Origin: Saprospiraceae bacterium
Lineage (GTDB): Bacteria; Bacteroidota; Bacteroidia; Chitinophagales; Saprospiraceae
Assembly: GCA_019634045.1 (NCBI GenBank)
Contig: JAHQWA010000583.1
Span: forward strand, 1 to 41,080
DNA length: 41,080 bases
Direction: 5' to 3'
The position numbers and the translations under genes are program-made. This document shows positions 8,963 through 15,742 of the stretch, in pieces. The notes beneath the pieces were generated by a model, which did not search any database, had not been told where the DNA came from, and was given only the letters and a program-made list of their open reading frames with translations. Positions within the stretch are counted from its first letter, which is position 1. Each line of letters starts with the position of its first letter.

Positions 8963-9790
8963 ATGAAGATCAGCAAATGGTTACATACAGAAATACATTA
9001 TTCGACAACTTGGATCAACGCTCTGATAGTCGGGCTCGTCCTTGGATTGATGTTATCTGGCAGTATGATCTTACTCCAACCCTTTGACACCTATGACTTT
9101 CAGGCCCCGCATAAAAACCTCATGCTCTTGGGGTATGCTCTCGGGATTATTCTCCCTACGATTTTGCTCTATCCAATCGAAAAATGGTTGTATAGAAAAC
9201 AAGTACGCCGCTGGCTCATATGGAATGAGTTCTTAATCCTCTTCATCGGTTGCTGGTTGATGATGACGACTTCCTATTTATACAATACTATCATCGTGAA
9301 TGGGTTCCGTCCTTCTTTCATAAATTGGTGGGACTTTATTCTTTCTTTTGGGCTCCCCTTTTGCATTTTCCTTAGCCCTGGATGGTATTTCCTACGGAAA
9401 ATAATGCCAAGACAGAAGCCTCGATCAGGAGAAGCGCCTCCTCACACGCTAGTTATTGTCAGTCAAAATAAAGGGGAAAGGATGGAATTACTTCCAGCAG
9501 ATTTCATCTATGCTCAAGCACAGCATAATTATATGGAGCTTTATCACAAAGCAAAAGACGATACGATACAGAAAGTGATGCTACGCATGACGCTATCGCA
9601 ATTACAAGCACAAATTCCAGGAGCCGTTCAGATCCATCGTTCTTTTTTGCTCAATCCGGAACATGCGCTTGATTTCAGTGGCAATGCACGTAAACGCCTT
9701 TTGCAAGTAAACCATATCTCGTCCCCGCTCCCAGTATCGGCCAAATACTATGAGCGTGTTAAAATTCAGCTTTCAAATTCAGCCCAATAA
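8963..9790 (+). CDS. Membrane-anchored LytTR transcription regulator
   Basis: The 275-residue protein has four hydrophobic helices (about 17-38, 52-71, 88-110, 123-146), then a linker and a LytTR DNA-binding domain (about 163-270). The LytTR domain shows 'FIYAQAQHNYMELYH', 'IQIHRSFLLN'-like spacing ('VQIHRSFLLNPEH') and a closing 'PVSAKYYERV'. LytTR domains bind direct repeats about two helical turns apart. There is no receiver domain, so the signal probably enters through the membrane part or a partner. The start is fixed by the promoter at 8905-8934. Four copies of AAATTCAGC begin within its last codons and continue towards the S41-type gene downstream, suggesting self-control or control of that gene. 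Confidence 0.88.
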   Translation: MKISKWLHTEIHYSTTWINALIVGLVLGLMLSGSMILLQPFDTYDFQAPHKNLMLLGYALGIILPTILLYPIEKWLYRKQVRRWLIWNEFLILFIGCWLMMTTSYLYNTIIVNGFRPSFINWWDFILSFGLPFCIFLSPGWYFLRKIMPRQKPRSGEAPPHTLVIVSQNKGERMELLPADFIYAQAQHNYMELYHKAKDDTIQKVMLRMTLSQLQAQIPGAVQIHRSFLLNPEHALDFSGNARKRLLQVNHISSPLPVSAKYYERVKIQLSNSAQ

Positions 9791-9827
9791 ATTCAAATTC
9801 AGCAAGCAAACTTCAAATTCAGCCCAA
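9762..9827. repeat. Phased direct repeats, candidate LytTR operator
   Basis: AAATTCAGC occurs at 9762, 9775, 9795 and 9815. The last three belong to a 12-base unit TTCAAATTCAGC at 9772, 9792 and 9812, spaced exactly 20 bases. The array straddles the LytTR stop codon and ends about 24 bases before the -33 box of the next promoter. Known LytTR operators are 9-bp direct repeats with a period of about 21. Confidence 0.6.
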
Positions 9828-9850
9828 GATCTTCAGGGCGATCACTCTTA

Positions 9851-9882
9851 TTTGATTTGCCCAGGATAGGCGCATTCCTTTG
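9851..9882 (+). promoter_or_regulatory. Promoter of the S41-type lipoprotein gene
   Basis: TTTG (9851-9854), a 20-base spacer and TTCCTTTG (9875-9882; one base off TAnnTTTG). The ATG follows 15 bases later. The repeats at 9762-9827 sit just upstream, where an activator would bind. Confidence 0.55.
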
Positions 9883-9897
9883 TAGAAAAAAGAAGAA

Positions 9898-10911
9898 ATG
9901 CGAACATTTAATGCTATCCTTTACATTATGATTTTGGCCTTTTCTACAGCTTGCCAAACTTCAAGATCGGTATCTAATAGTACCCCCATTTCCTCCGGTG
10001 CAAAGTCCAAAGCAATTGCTAAGATTATTCAAATTACAGAAGACAATATTTGCAACCCCTATTGGCTAGAGGACACCACTTGGACAAACTTTGTGGCCTC
10101 CATCCAAAGTGAAGAAGCTCAGGCAATGCCATGGCTTTCCTTCATTAAACACTTCAATCGGGCTGCTAAACAACTCCCCTTTACTCACTTCTATCTTTAT
10201 CCCGTAAAGCCAGCTAGCACGAAGAAGAAGGCACAGCCACCCTTCGAATTGATCTCTGTCACCCCTCAGATCGCTCAACTAAAAGTCCGTTCCTTTGCCG
10301 CCAATGCTAGCGGAATGATTCAACTCATCGAGCAAATTAAAGCTAAAGGGTATACCAAGTTAATCATTGACCTACGTAATAATACTGGTGGCACCTTAGA
10401 TGCTGCCGTCGTGCTTGGACAATTCCTAAGGAGTGAATCTATTGATGCAGGACTGTATCTTTCTAGACGATGGTTTGCTGAAAACAAAGAATATCCCTCC
10501 GCAGAAGCCCTTGCTCAGTTCCCTTTCCTACAAGATTTCACCTTTGCCGGATTTGGTAAGATGTTGAGTAAAGAGAAAGGATTCAGAATGGTTATTCCTG
10601 CCCACCAACGAGCGACCTTTAAAGGCGATGTAGTGGTACTGATTAATCGACATACTGCCAGTACTTGTGAACCACTAGTTCATCTGCTCCAACAAGAAAA
10701 GCAGGCTACCCTGATCGGGGAAAAGACGGCTGGCGCTATGCTAAGTGGTCGATACTTTGGGATAAACAAAGAGGCCAAATTGTTTCTGCCTATTGCTGAC
10801 TATATGACTGGAGATGGCCTGAGAATTGACAAAATTGGGGTGCGTCCGGATGTAGAGGTACCCGCAGACGAAGCCTTAGACTATACGGTAGACACTTTCT
10901 TTCAGCAATAG
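9898..10911 (+). CDS. S41-family peptidase-like lipoprotein
   Basis: The protein has 337 residues. A lipoprotein signal ends at Cys19 ('AFSTAC'). The S41 (C-terminal-processing/tricorn-type) core begins near residue 120, with 'KLIIDLRNNTGG' (about 154-165), the nucleophile region 'NRHTASTCEPL' with Ser255, and 'LIGEKTAGAMLSG' (about 272-284). The segment that carries the general-base Lys in CtpA/Prc (GKG) reads G-A-M here, so the classic Ser-Lys dyad is not seen; several S41 branches also lack it. No PDZ domain is evident. It is probably anchored in an outer or periplasmic membrane face. It has its own promoter next to the LytTR-like repeats. Substrate unknown. Confidence 0.82.
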   Translation: MRTFNAILYIMILAFSTACQTSRSVSNSTPISSGAKSKAIAKIIQITEDNICNPYWLEDTTWTNFVASIQSEEAQAMPWLSFIKHFNRAAKQLPFTHFYLYPVKPASTKKKAQPPFELISVTPQIAQLKVRSFAANASGMIQLIEQIKAKGYTKLIIDLRNNTGGTLDAAVVLGQFLRSESIDAGLYLSRRWFAENKEYPSAEALAQFPFLQDFTFAGFGKMLSKEKGFRMVIPAHQRATFKGDVVVLINRHTASTCEPLVHLLQQEKQATLIGEKTAGAMLSGRYFGINKEAKLFLPIADYMTGDGLRIDKIGVRPDVEVPADEALDYTVDTFFQQ

Positions 10912-10934
10912 GATAAGATTTTCATGGGTGGAAC

Positions 10935-10972
10935 TGCTCCTTTTCCCTGATCTATCGGGGAACCAGGGAGCA
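10935..10972 (+). terminator. Nested stem-loop after the S41-type gene
   Basis: TGCTCC (10935-10940) pairs with GGAGCA (10967-10972), enclosing TTCCCTGA with a matching GGGGAA strand. No proper T run follows, so terminator function is likely from position only. Confidence 0.45.
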
Positions 10973-11123
10973 ACATCCCTCCTTTTGATCTTAAAAATCG
11001 TATTCCAAAGCCAGCTGTGGGTAGGGGAAACGTCCACTTTGGCCGCTAATCCGCAATAAAAAATGAACGATTTCCACTTTCAAGCAGCAAAACATCAGCT
11101 TAGGTTGATTTTTTTTCAAACTT

Positions 11124-11165
11124 TTATCCACATCTTTTCCACATAAACCAACAGAGTTTTCCACA
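11124..11165 (+). other. Cluster of three DnaA-box-like sites with adjacent AT-rich stretch
   Basis: TTATCCACA (11124-11132) is a perfect DnaA box. TTTTCCACA at 11135-11143 and 11157-11165 each differ by one base. All are on the same strand with starts spaced 11 and 22 bases apart, so they lie on one helix face. A strongly AT-rich region (about 11165-11270) follows, as an unwinding element would. This could be a replication origin or a DnaA titration/regulatory site. No dnaA, dnaN or parAB genes are in view, so origin identity is unproven. Confidence 0.5.
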
Positions 11166-11288
11166 TATTCCTTGCACGATATATTTTTAGAGCTCTTGAT
11201 TTATCAATTTTTATATATTTCTTAAAATCCAAATATCATAGTATAACATTTTATTGTTCAAAACTAATGCCACTTAAAATATGGCAAA

Positions 11289-11320
11289 CTTGCGCTGAAA
11301 CAAATATTCCTTCACCTTTG
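11289..11320 (+). promoter_or_regulatory. Candidate promoter of the structured RNA
   Basis: CTTG (11289-11292), a 20-base spacer and CACCTTTG (11313-11320), which is one base from TAnnTTTG. A start about 7 bases downstream coincides with the first base of the 5' hairpin at 11327. Confidence 0.45.
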
Positions 11321-11326
11321 TATTGC

Positions 11327-12137
11327 GCACCGATTGAATCACACAGGTAATCAAGCGGTGCCGATCGAAACCCAGAGAAGAGAAGTCTTTTCTGATGATA
11401 GTAGCCAAAGACTTGAAAGATTGTTGCGAGCAAGGCAGTATTCTCCTACCAAGGTCAGCCGGAGGGAAAACACTTGCCAGACTAGCTCACTGCCTGATGC
11501 AAGGATTGAAATTTTGTCACAAACTTTCTAAAAACAAGGCTAAGCCCCTGATAGGACTAGGAGTAATTCTGTCTGAAAGAGGTTACAAGCTGCCTTGCGG
11601 AAGAAAGGATGGGCAAAAGGAAAAGAATTGAGTAGGTGAACTAGTAAGGGAAGAGGGACACCACTGGAAGATTTGAAGAATCACTAGCGTGCTCATCACC
11701 AAACAACAGTCGACCAAACTTAGCTAATCAGCTATCAGGTTGAGATAAAGCAGTCAAGTTTACCCAAAAAGGAATCAAATCGAATGAGTTCTGCTCAAGA
11801 GATTTGAGGAATGGCAAACATGCCTTCGGCAAGTGAGGGCCCTCAAATGCTGGAGGACGGGAAACAAGACTGAAGTACGTAGGAATTAGCTCCTTCGGAG
11901 CTGGTAAGACTAGGAGGATGCAATGATTAGGTAACAGCAGGATGGAATGGCTCTGCCAAACTTTCCGAATGGACACTAGCATAGCATGCAACTAGCGGGT
12001 TGAGTGCTTCACTAAACCGGTCCAAACGTACCACCTGTAAGGGGTCAAATTACTTGCGACTCGCTTTGGCGAGCCGTAAGTAAAACCCCAACCAAAAGGG
12101 AAGGTGCTCATCACGAGTATCTTCCCTTTTCTCATTT
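11327..12137 (+). ncRNA. Candidate large structured noncoding RNA, unknown class
   Basis: About 810 bases have no convincing protein frame but many local helices. GCACCG/CGGTGC (11327-11332/11356-11361) encloses TTGA/TCAA. Others are AAGTCTTT/AAAGACTT (11383/11407), AGGCAGT/ACTGCCT (11433/11489), GGTGA+CTAGT with ACTAG+TCACC (11635-11700), TAGCT-AATC-AGCTA (11721-11734) inside AAACTT/AAGTTT, TCAAATC/GATTTGA (11775/11801), AGCTCC-TTC-GGAGCT (11888-11902), and a 15-bp hairpin with one mismatch at 12050-12083. A promoter-like pair precedes it and a strong terminator closes it. It lacks the invariant motifs of RNase P RNA, tmRNA, SRP RNA and group II intron domain V. It could be an orphan regulatory or ribonucleoprotein RNA. 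Exact ends are inferred. Confidence 0.5.
12094..12130 (+). terminator. Terminator closing the structured RNA
   Basis: A perfect 10-bp stem AAAAGGGAAG / CTTCCCTTTT (12094-12103 with 12121-12130) encloses a 17-base loop and ends in a T-rich strand. The loop begins with GTGCTCATCAC, an exact repeat of 11689-11699 inside the RNA. Confidence 0.8.
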
Positions 12138-12228
12138 CCTACCTCTTTCTGAATTATCTACCTGCTTCCTTCCTAATACTGCCGAATAGTTCCGATATTG
12201 ACGACGCACGAAACGAAAACTTACCCAC

Positions 12229-13278
12229 ATGCAAAGACGTACATGCCCGAATACGGGCCTCTCCTTGCCGATACTCGGCTTGGGCTGTTGGTCCTTTGGT
12301 GGCGGTGACTATTGGGGTCCCCGTGAACTAAAGGATGAAGAAGCCATTGTAAAAACCGCGCTAGAGCACGGAATTAATTACCTAGATACCGCAGAAATCT
12401 ACAACAGTGGACGAAGTGAAGAGTCCCTGGGTAAGATTATGCGTAACATTCCTCGAGATCAAGTCCTCATCGGATCAAAAATTAGTCCAGCAAACTGCCA
12501 GCCGGCTATTCTAGTTGAACATTGCGAGGCTTCTTTACGAAGATTGCAAACCGATTACATTGATCTATACATGGTGCATTGGCCCGTACATCCGGCCGCC
12601 ATTAAATCATTTACCAAGGATCCTGAACGAATTGCAAATCCTCCCCGCATCGAAGAAGTTTATCAAACACTCTTGGAGTTGCAGCAAGCTGGCAAAATTC
12701 GGCACATTGGTATTAGCAATTTTGCCGTTTCTCGAATGGCAGAACTGCCAGCATTAGACAAGATCGCGATCAACCAGCTCGCCTATAACCTAATTAGTAG
12801 AAGTATCGAATTGGAGGTGCTTCCTTATTGCGAAAAGCATGGTGTAGGAACCATGGGCTACATGGGCCTCATGCAGGGCATCCTGAGCGGTCGCTGGGCC
12901 TCCTTTGATGAAATCCCCATGCTGCGCCGACGAACCCGCCATTTCGATAGCAGAAAAGTTCCTAACTCGCGCACCGGCGAACCAGGATTTGAAGCCGAGA
13001 CGAGTAGCGTATTACAGGAGCTTCGTGCCATCAGCGAAGAAACGGGCTATTCGATGGCAGATCTCGCCTTGAAGTGGGTTTGTGCCAATCCAAACCTCAC
13101 TTGCAATCTTGTTGGTGCGAGTAGTCCCGCACAATTGGCTAAGAATGGCGAAGCGGTAAAGAAAGAGTTGGAAGCCCCCCTACTCCATCGACTCAATGAA
13201 GCCTCGGTCACCCTTCGTGATAAAATGGGGAACCACATCGATCTATTTGAGAGCACTGAAAACGATAGGACCGTGTAA
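12229..13278 (+). CDS. Aldo/keto reductase
   Basis: The 349-residue protein is a full-length NAD(P)H-dependent aldo/keto reductase, a cytoplasmic TIM barrel. The catalytic tetrad is complete: Asp53 and Tyr58 in 'YLDTAEIYNSGRSEE', Lys84 in 'IGSKI', His117 in 'YMVHWP'. 'IGISNFAVSRM' and 'NQLAYNLISR' follow, and 'LKWVCANP...VGASSPAQL' forms the cofactor end. The sequence style is that of the Tas/YajO-like branch, which reduces aldehydes or sugar ketones; the substrate is not predictable. It stands alone between the structured RNA's terminator and a convergent neighbour. Confidence 0.93.
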   Translation: MQRRTCPNTGLSLPILGLGCWSFGGGDYWGPRELKDEEAIVKTALEHGINYLDTAEIYNSGRSEESLGKIMRNIPRDQVLIGSKISPANCQPAILVEHCEASLRRLQTDYIDLYMVHWPVHPAAIKSFTKDPERIANPPRIEEVYQTLLELQQAGKIRHIGISNFAVSRMAELPALDKIAINQLAYNLISRSIELEVLPYCEKHGVGTMGYMGLMQGILSGRWASFDEIPMLRRRTRHFDSRKVPNSRTGEPGFEAETSSVLQELRAISEETGYSMADLALKWVCANPNLTCNLVGASSPAQLAKNGEAVKKELEAPLLHRLNEASVTLRDKMGNHIDLFESTENDRTV

Positions 13279-13290
13279 GCGATAACCAAT

Positions 13291-13325
13291 AGAGATCACC
13301 GAGTCCTATTGGCTCAGTGATCTCT
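13291..13325. terminator. Bidirectional terminator between convergent genes
   Basis: AGAGATCAC (13291-13299) pairs with GTGATCTCT (13317-13325), with an inner GAG/CTC and a 9-base loop. It lies 13 bases after the aldo/keto reductase and between it and the oppositely directed DoxX gene. Confidence 0.65.
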
Positions 13326-13328
13326 TGC

Positions 13329-13377
13329 TGACAAAATATAGATTAGTACTTTGTCAGAACTACTTTTTGCTAATCTA
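13329..13377. other. Two interleaved inverted repeats, possible pseudoknot
   Basis: TGACAAA (13329-13335) pairs with TTTGTCA (13350-13356). TAGATTAG (13339-13346), in that loop, pairs with CTAATCTA (13370-13377) outside it. The two helices can coexist as an H-type pseudoknot with connecting loops of 3, 3 and 13 bases. It sits directly after the terminator-like hairpin at 13291. Confidence 0.45.
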
Positions 13378-13390
13378 AAGCAAGGGTGAC

Positions 13391-14275
13391 CTAAATGTTC
13401 CTCACGGTGTATTGATAAGTCTCTGTATCTAACTCGATTCTATAAGCTCCTGGGGCGGGGATATAGGCCTTAATATTTTCTGTATCGTTCCCACCATCCA
13501 TTTCAGCTGTACCGGAGATGGGGAATCCATCCGTAGATTGATCTTTTTCGCCCAGGTTAATATCCCAGCTTTGGTTAGCCGTGAATTTAAATTCAATGAG
13601 ACTGGATTGTTCGAATTGCATATCTAGGACATAGGTGTTATCATCTATTTTTTGCATTTCGTTGGCGGCTGGATCCCAGTTATTGAAGGAGCCCGGTACG
13701 TTTATGGAAGATAGTTGCGTGGTCTCCGGCTCTTCTATTTGTGGAGTGGGTGTAAACTCGCGGTAAAACCCTATTCCTAACAACAGCGCACTTACTGGCA
13801 AGGCCAATAGGGACCACTTAAATCGACGCTTAGCTTGGCCTTGGTTTACAATCAAATAGTCAAACGAAAATCTTCCACCTCCTACAAAAGCGAAGAGAAC
13901 GAATACCCAAAAGAACATCTGCGCAATGTGCATATCCCAGATGGGAAGCACTTTTTGAAATCCAAAACTTGCCACCCCCATAATAATAGCCAACATGAAG
14001 CCGGAAAGACGAGTCAGGAGCCCAAGGCAAAGCAAGACTCCAAAAGCAAATTCTCCAAATGAAGCTACCCAAGCGAAGAAAACCGGAAAGGGGAAGCCCA
14101 TGGACACCACTTGCTCGGTCATCCAATCGGGTAAGGGTAGTTTATCTAAGCCTGCTTTCATGATGCTTAAGCCAAAGTAAATGCGAATCAGTAGGAGGGG
14201 AATATTGATGGCATTGGACGTAAAAGAAGCTTGGCCAAAAAGAAGAGTATTAATGGATCTAGCTGTATTTGACAT
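13391..14275 (-). CDS. DoxX-family membrane protein fused to a carbohydrate-binding-like domain
   Basis: The 294-residue protein starts with a DoxX-type domain (about 20-145): a first helix with 'LLLIRIYFGLSIMKAGLDKL', then 'WVASFGEFAFGVLLCLGLLTRLSG' and a fourth helix 'FFWVFVLFAFVGGGRFSFDYL'. A fifth helix (about 153-171) leads to an acidic linker and a C-terminal beta-sandwich (about 190-294) with 'VPGSFNNWDPAANEM', 'FKFTANQSWDINLG' and 'YRIELDTETYQYTV'. That domain resembles SusE/SusF starch-binding modules or CBM48-like glycogen-binding domains. DoxX proteins are linked to quinone or thiol redox chemistry. The fusion is unusual; if the N-terminus is cytoplasmic, the sandwich faces the periplasm. 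Confidence 0.85.
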   Translation of the reverse strand: MSNTARSINTLLFGQASFTSNAINIPLLLIRIYFGLSIMKAGLDKLPLPDWMTEQVVSMGFPFPVFFAWVASFGEFAFGVLLCLGLLTRLSGFMLAIIMGVASFGFQKVLPIWDMHIAQMFFWVFVLFAFVGGGRFSFDYLIVNQGQAKRRFKWSLLALPVSALLLGIGFYREFTPTPQIEEPETTQLSSINVPGSFNNWDPAANEMQKIDDNTYVLDMQFEQSSLIEFKFTANQSWDINLGEKDQSTDGFPISGTAEMDGGNDTENIKAYIPAPGAYRIELDTETYQYTVRNI

Positions 14276-14340
14276 CGTGATTAATTTAATTTTTGGTTGT
14301 AAAAACAGTTGAGTGATCGTACAAGAGCGCTGGTCTGATG

Positions 14341-15246
14341 CTATTTTTCACCGTACAAAGGCACCACTTGCCCTTCATCCTCCTTGGTGATTTCCACTAG
14401 TTTCTTCTTCGTACCCACTTTTGATACGCGATATACTTTTGTCCCCACGGACCATTTTTTCTTTTTCACCTGACCTGGGTTTATGGGAAAGCCATAACTA
14501 AATTTGCGACCGTCCGGTTTGGGTCCTACCACGTAAGCTTGGATGCGTTTTGGGGAGTTATTTTTGATCTCAAGGTCAATAAATTCTGCTGAGGGATCTT
14601 TAATTGCCACTTGCTCTGCCGGGTTTAGTACTTTCCCATCCCCTGATTTCCGAACCTTGACTTTAGTATCGCTCCCTTTATACAATACTGTTCCTCCGTC
14701 CTTTACAATCCCTTCAATTAGCTTGGGTTCATCCAACTTAATCGTCCCCCAACCCCAAAGGTTAACATTCACAACCTCCGCCTTGAAATCCTCTGCATTG
14801 ACGATCCCGACCTCTCCACTTGCTCTCAACTCCTTGGCCTCTCCTTGCACTACGATTTCCCCCACCAGGGCCATGGCACGAAAGCTAGGGGTATCGATAT
14901 TTTTCACTAAGACCCGCTCGTGCGTAGATTGTTGAATTTGCTCCAAATTTGGCGCTCCGATTCTAATTTGGATATCCTGGCTAGGCTTGATCCATTCTGC
15001 TTGATCCAAAATCAAGCGGCCATGATCGGCAGATACGTCGATAAGATCCATCAAGTTTTCATCTGCACTGATCGTTAAAGATTCCTTAGCGGCGCAGTCA
15101 ATGACCACATCAGCATACAGGTGTATTTGAATTCGATTAATTTCTTCAAGAGAGAATTCTTTCGTAATAATATTCTTGTTGCCCTTCACTTGAGCAGAAG
15201 CCAAAACAACGGTTAGTGTAAGTACTAAGCTTAAGAAATATCTCAT
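14341..15246 (-). CDS. Secreted DUF2807 (head GIN domain) protein
   Basis: The protein has 301 residues when started at the ATG complementary to 15244-15246, which begins a clear signal peptide (MRYFLSLVLTLTVVLASAQ); an upstream in-frame ATG at 15309 would add a non-hydrophobic extension and is rejected. Residues about 30-205 are the DUF2807 right-handed beta-helix-like repeat ('FSLEEINRIQIHLYADVVIDC', then 'AKELRASGEVGIVNAEDFKAEVVNVNLWGWG'). The C-terminal 90 residues are Lys-rich beta sequence. Family members are exported, with no established activity. It follows 65 bases upstream of the DoxX gene on the opposite reading order: transcription runs 15246 to 14341 and then meets the DoxX start at 14275, so the two may be co-transcribed. 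Confidence 0.85.
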   Translation of the reverse strand: MRYFLSLVLTLTVVLASAQVKGNKNIITKEFSLEEINRIQIHLYADVVIDCAAKESLTISADENLMDLIDVSADHGRLILDQAEWIKPSQDIQIRIGAPNLEQIQQSTHERVLVKNIDTPSFRAMALVGEIVVQGEAKELRASGEVGIVNAEDFKAEVVNVNLWGWGTIKLDEPKLIEGIVKDGGTVLYKGSDTKVKVRKSGDGKVLNPAEQVAIKDPSAEFIDLEIKNNSPKRIQAYVVGPKPDGRKFSYGFPINPGQVKKKKWSVGTKVYRVSKVGTKKKLVEITKEDEGQVVPLYGEK

Positions 15247-15742
15247 CAGTTTTAGTTTTAATGGTGTGGAATACTTAGGTCTGAGTTGGTCATGTCTTCC
15301 GGTTGACACAACAAAGATGCAGTACTCAGTCCATCCTTGCGACTCAATCCTTTCGGGGACGCCTCAGATCATGATTTGAGTCAAATATCCTCTATGCACC
15401 ATCTCACCAAAACTCTATTAATCAACTAATAATCAATTCTTTACCACTCCACCAATAGTAAGTCTTGATTTTAGGACAGAAATACAATTCTCTCCAAATT
15501 CACCTCCTTTCACCTAAGTTGATCTAATAATTTTGCCTTCTGCATGTAACACTTCTTCAGCAGTAGAATAAAGATGTAACAGACAGGCTCCCAGTATCGC
15601 CCCAAAAAACCACTACCATAGGCTCATGCGTGCAATATGGAATAGGAAGGCTATGAATAGGTAGATGGTTATGGGAAAAATTCATCCCTTTCTAGCCCTG
15701 TTCGACCATAACATGATTCGTTAATAAATCCGTATTTGTACC
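15247..15742. other. Divergent intergenic stretch with promoter-like boxes
   Basis: These 496 bases separate the DUF2807 gene from the acyl-amino-acid cassette. A minus-strand CATCTTTG (15312-15319) could be the -7 box of DUF2807. A plus-strand TAATTTTG (15528-15535) exactly matches TAnnTTTG but lies over 200 bases before the cassette and has no good -33 partner. I see no gene or repeat. Confidence 0.4.

Noticed and set aside
11251..11991. Several short frames (for example 11395-11631 plus and 11728-11991 minus) as proteins
   Set aside because: They lie in dense inverted repeats, overlap on both strands and show no recognisable protein features. A structured RNA explains the region better.
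11327..12137. RNase P RNA, tmRNA, SRP RNA or group II intron as identity of the RNA
   Set aside because: I looked for the GGAAAGUCC-type P4 core, the tmRNA ends with CCA, the SRP Alu/S motifs and domain V with its GNRA loop, and none was present. 'GAGCCGTA' near 12071 is an isolated resemblance to domain V.
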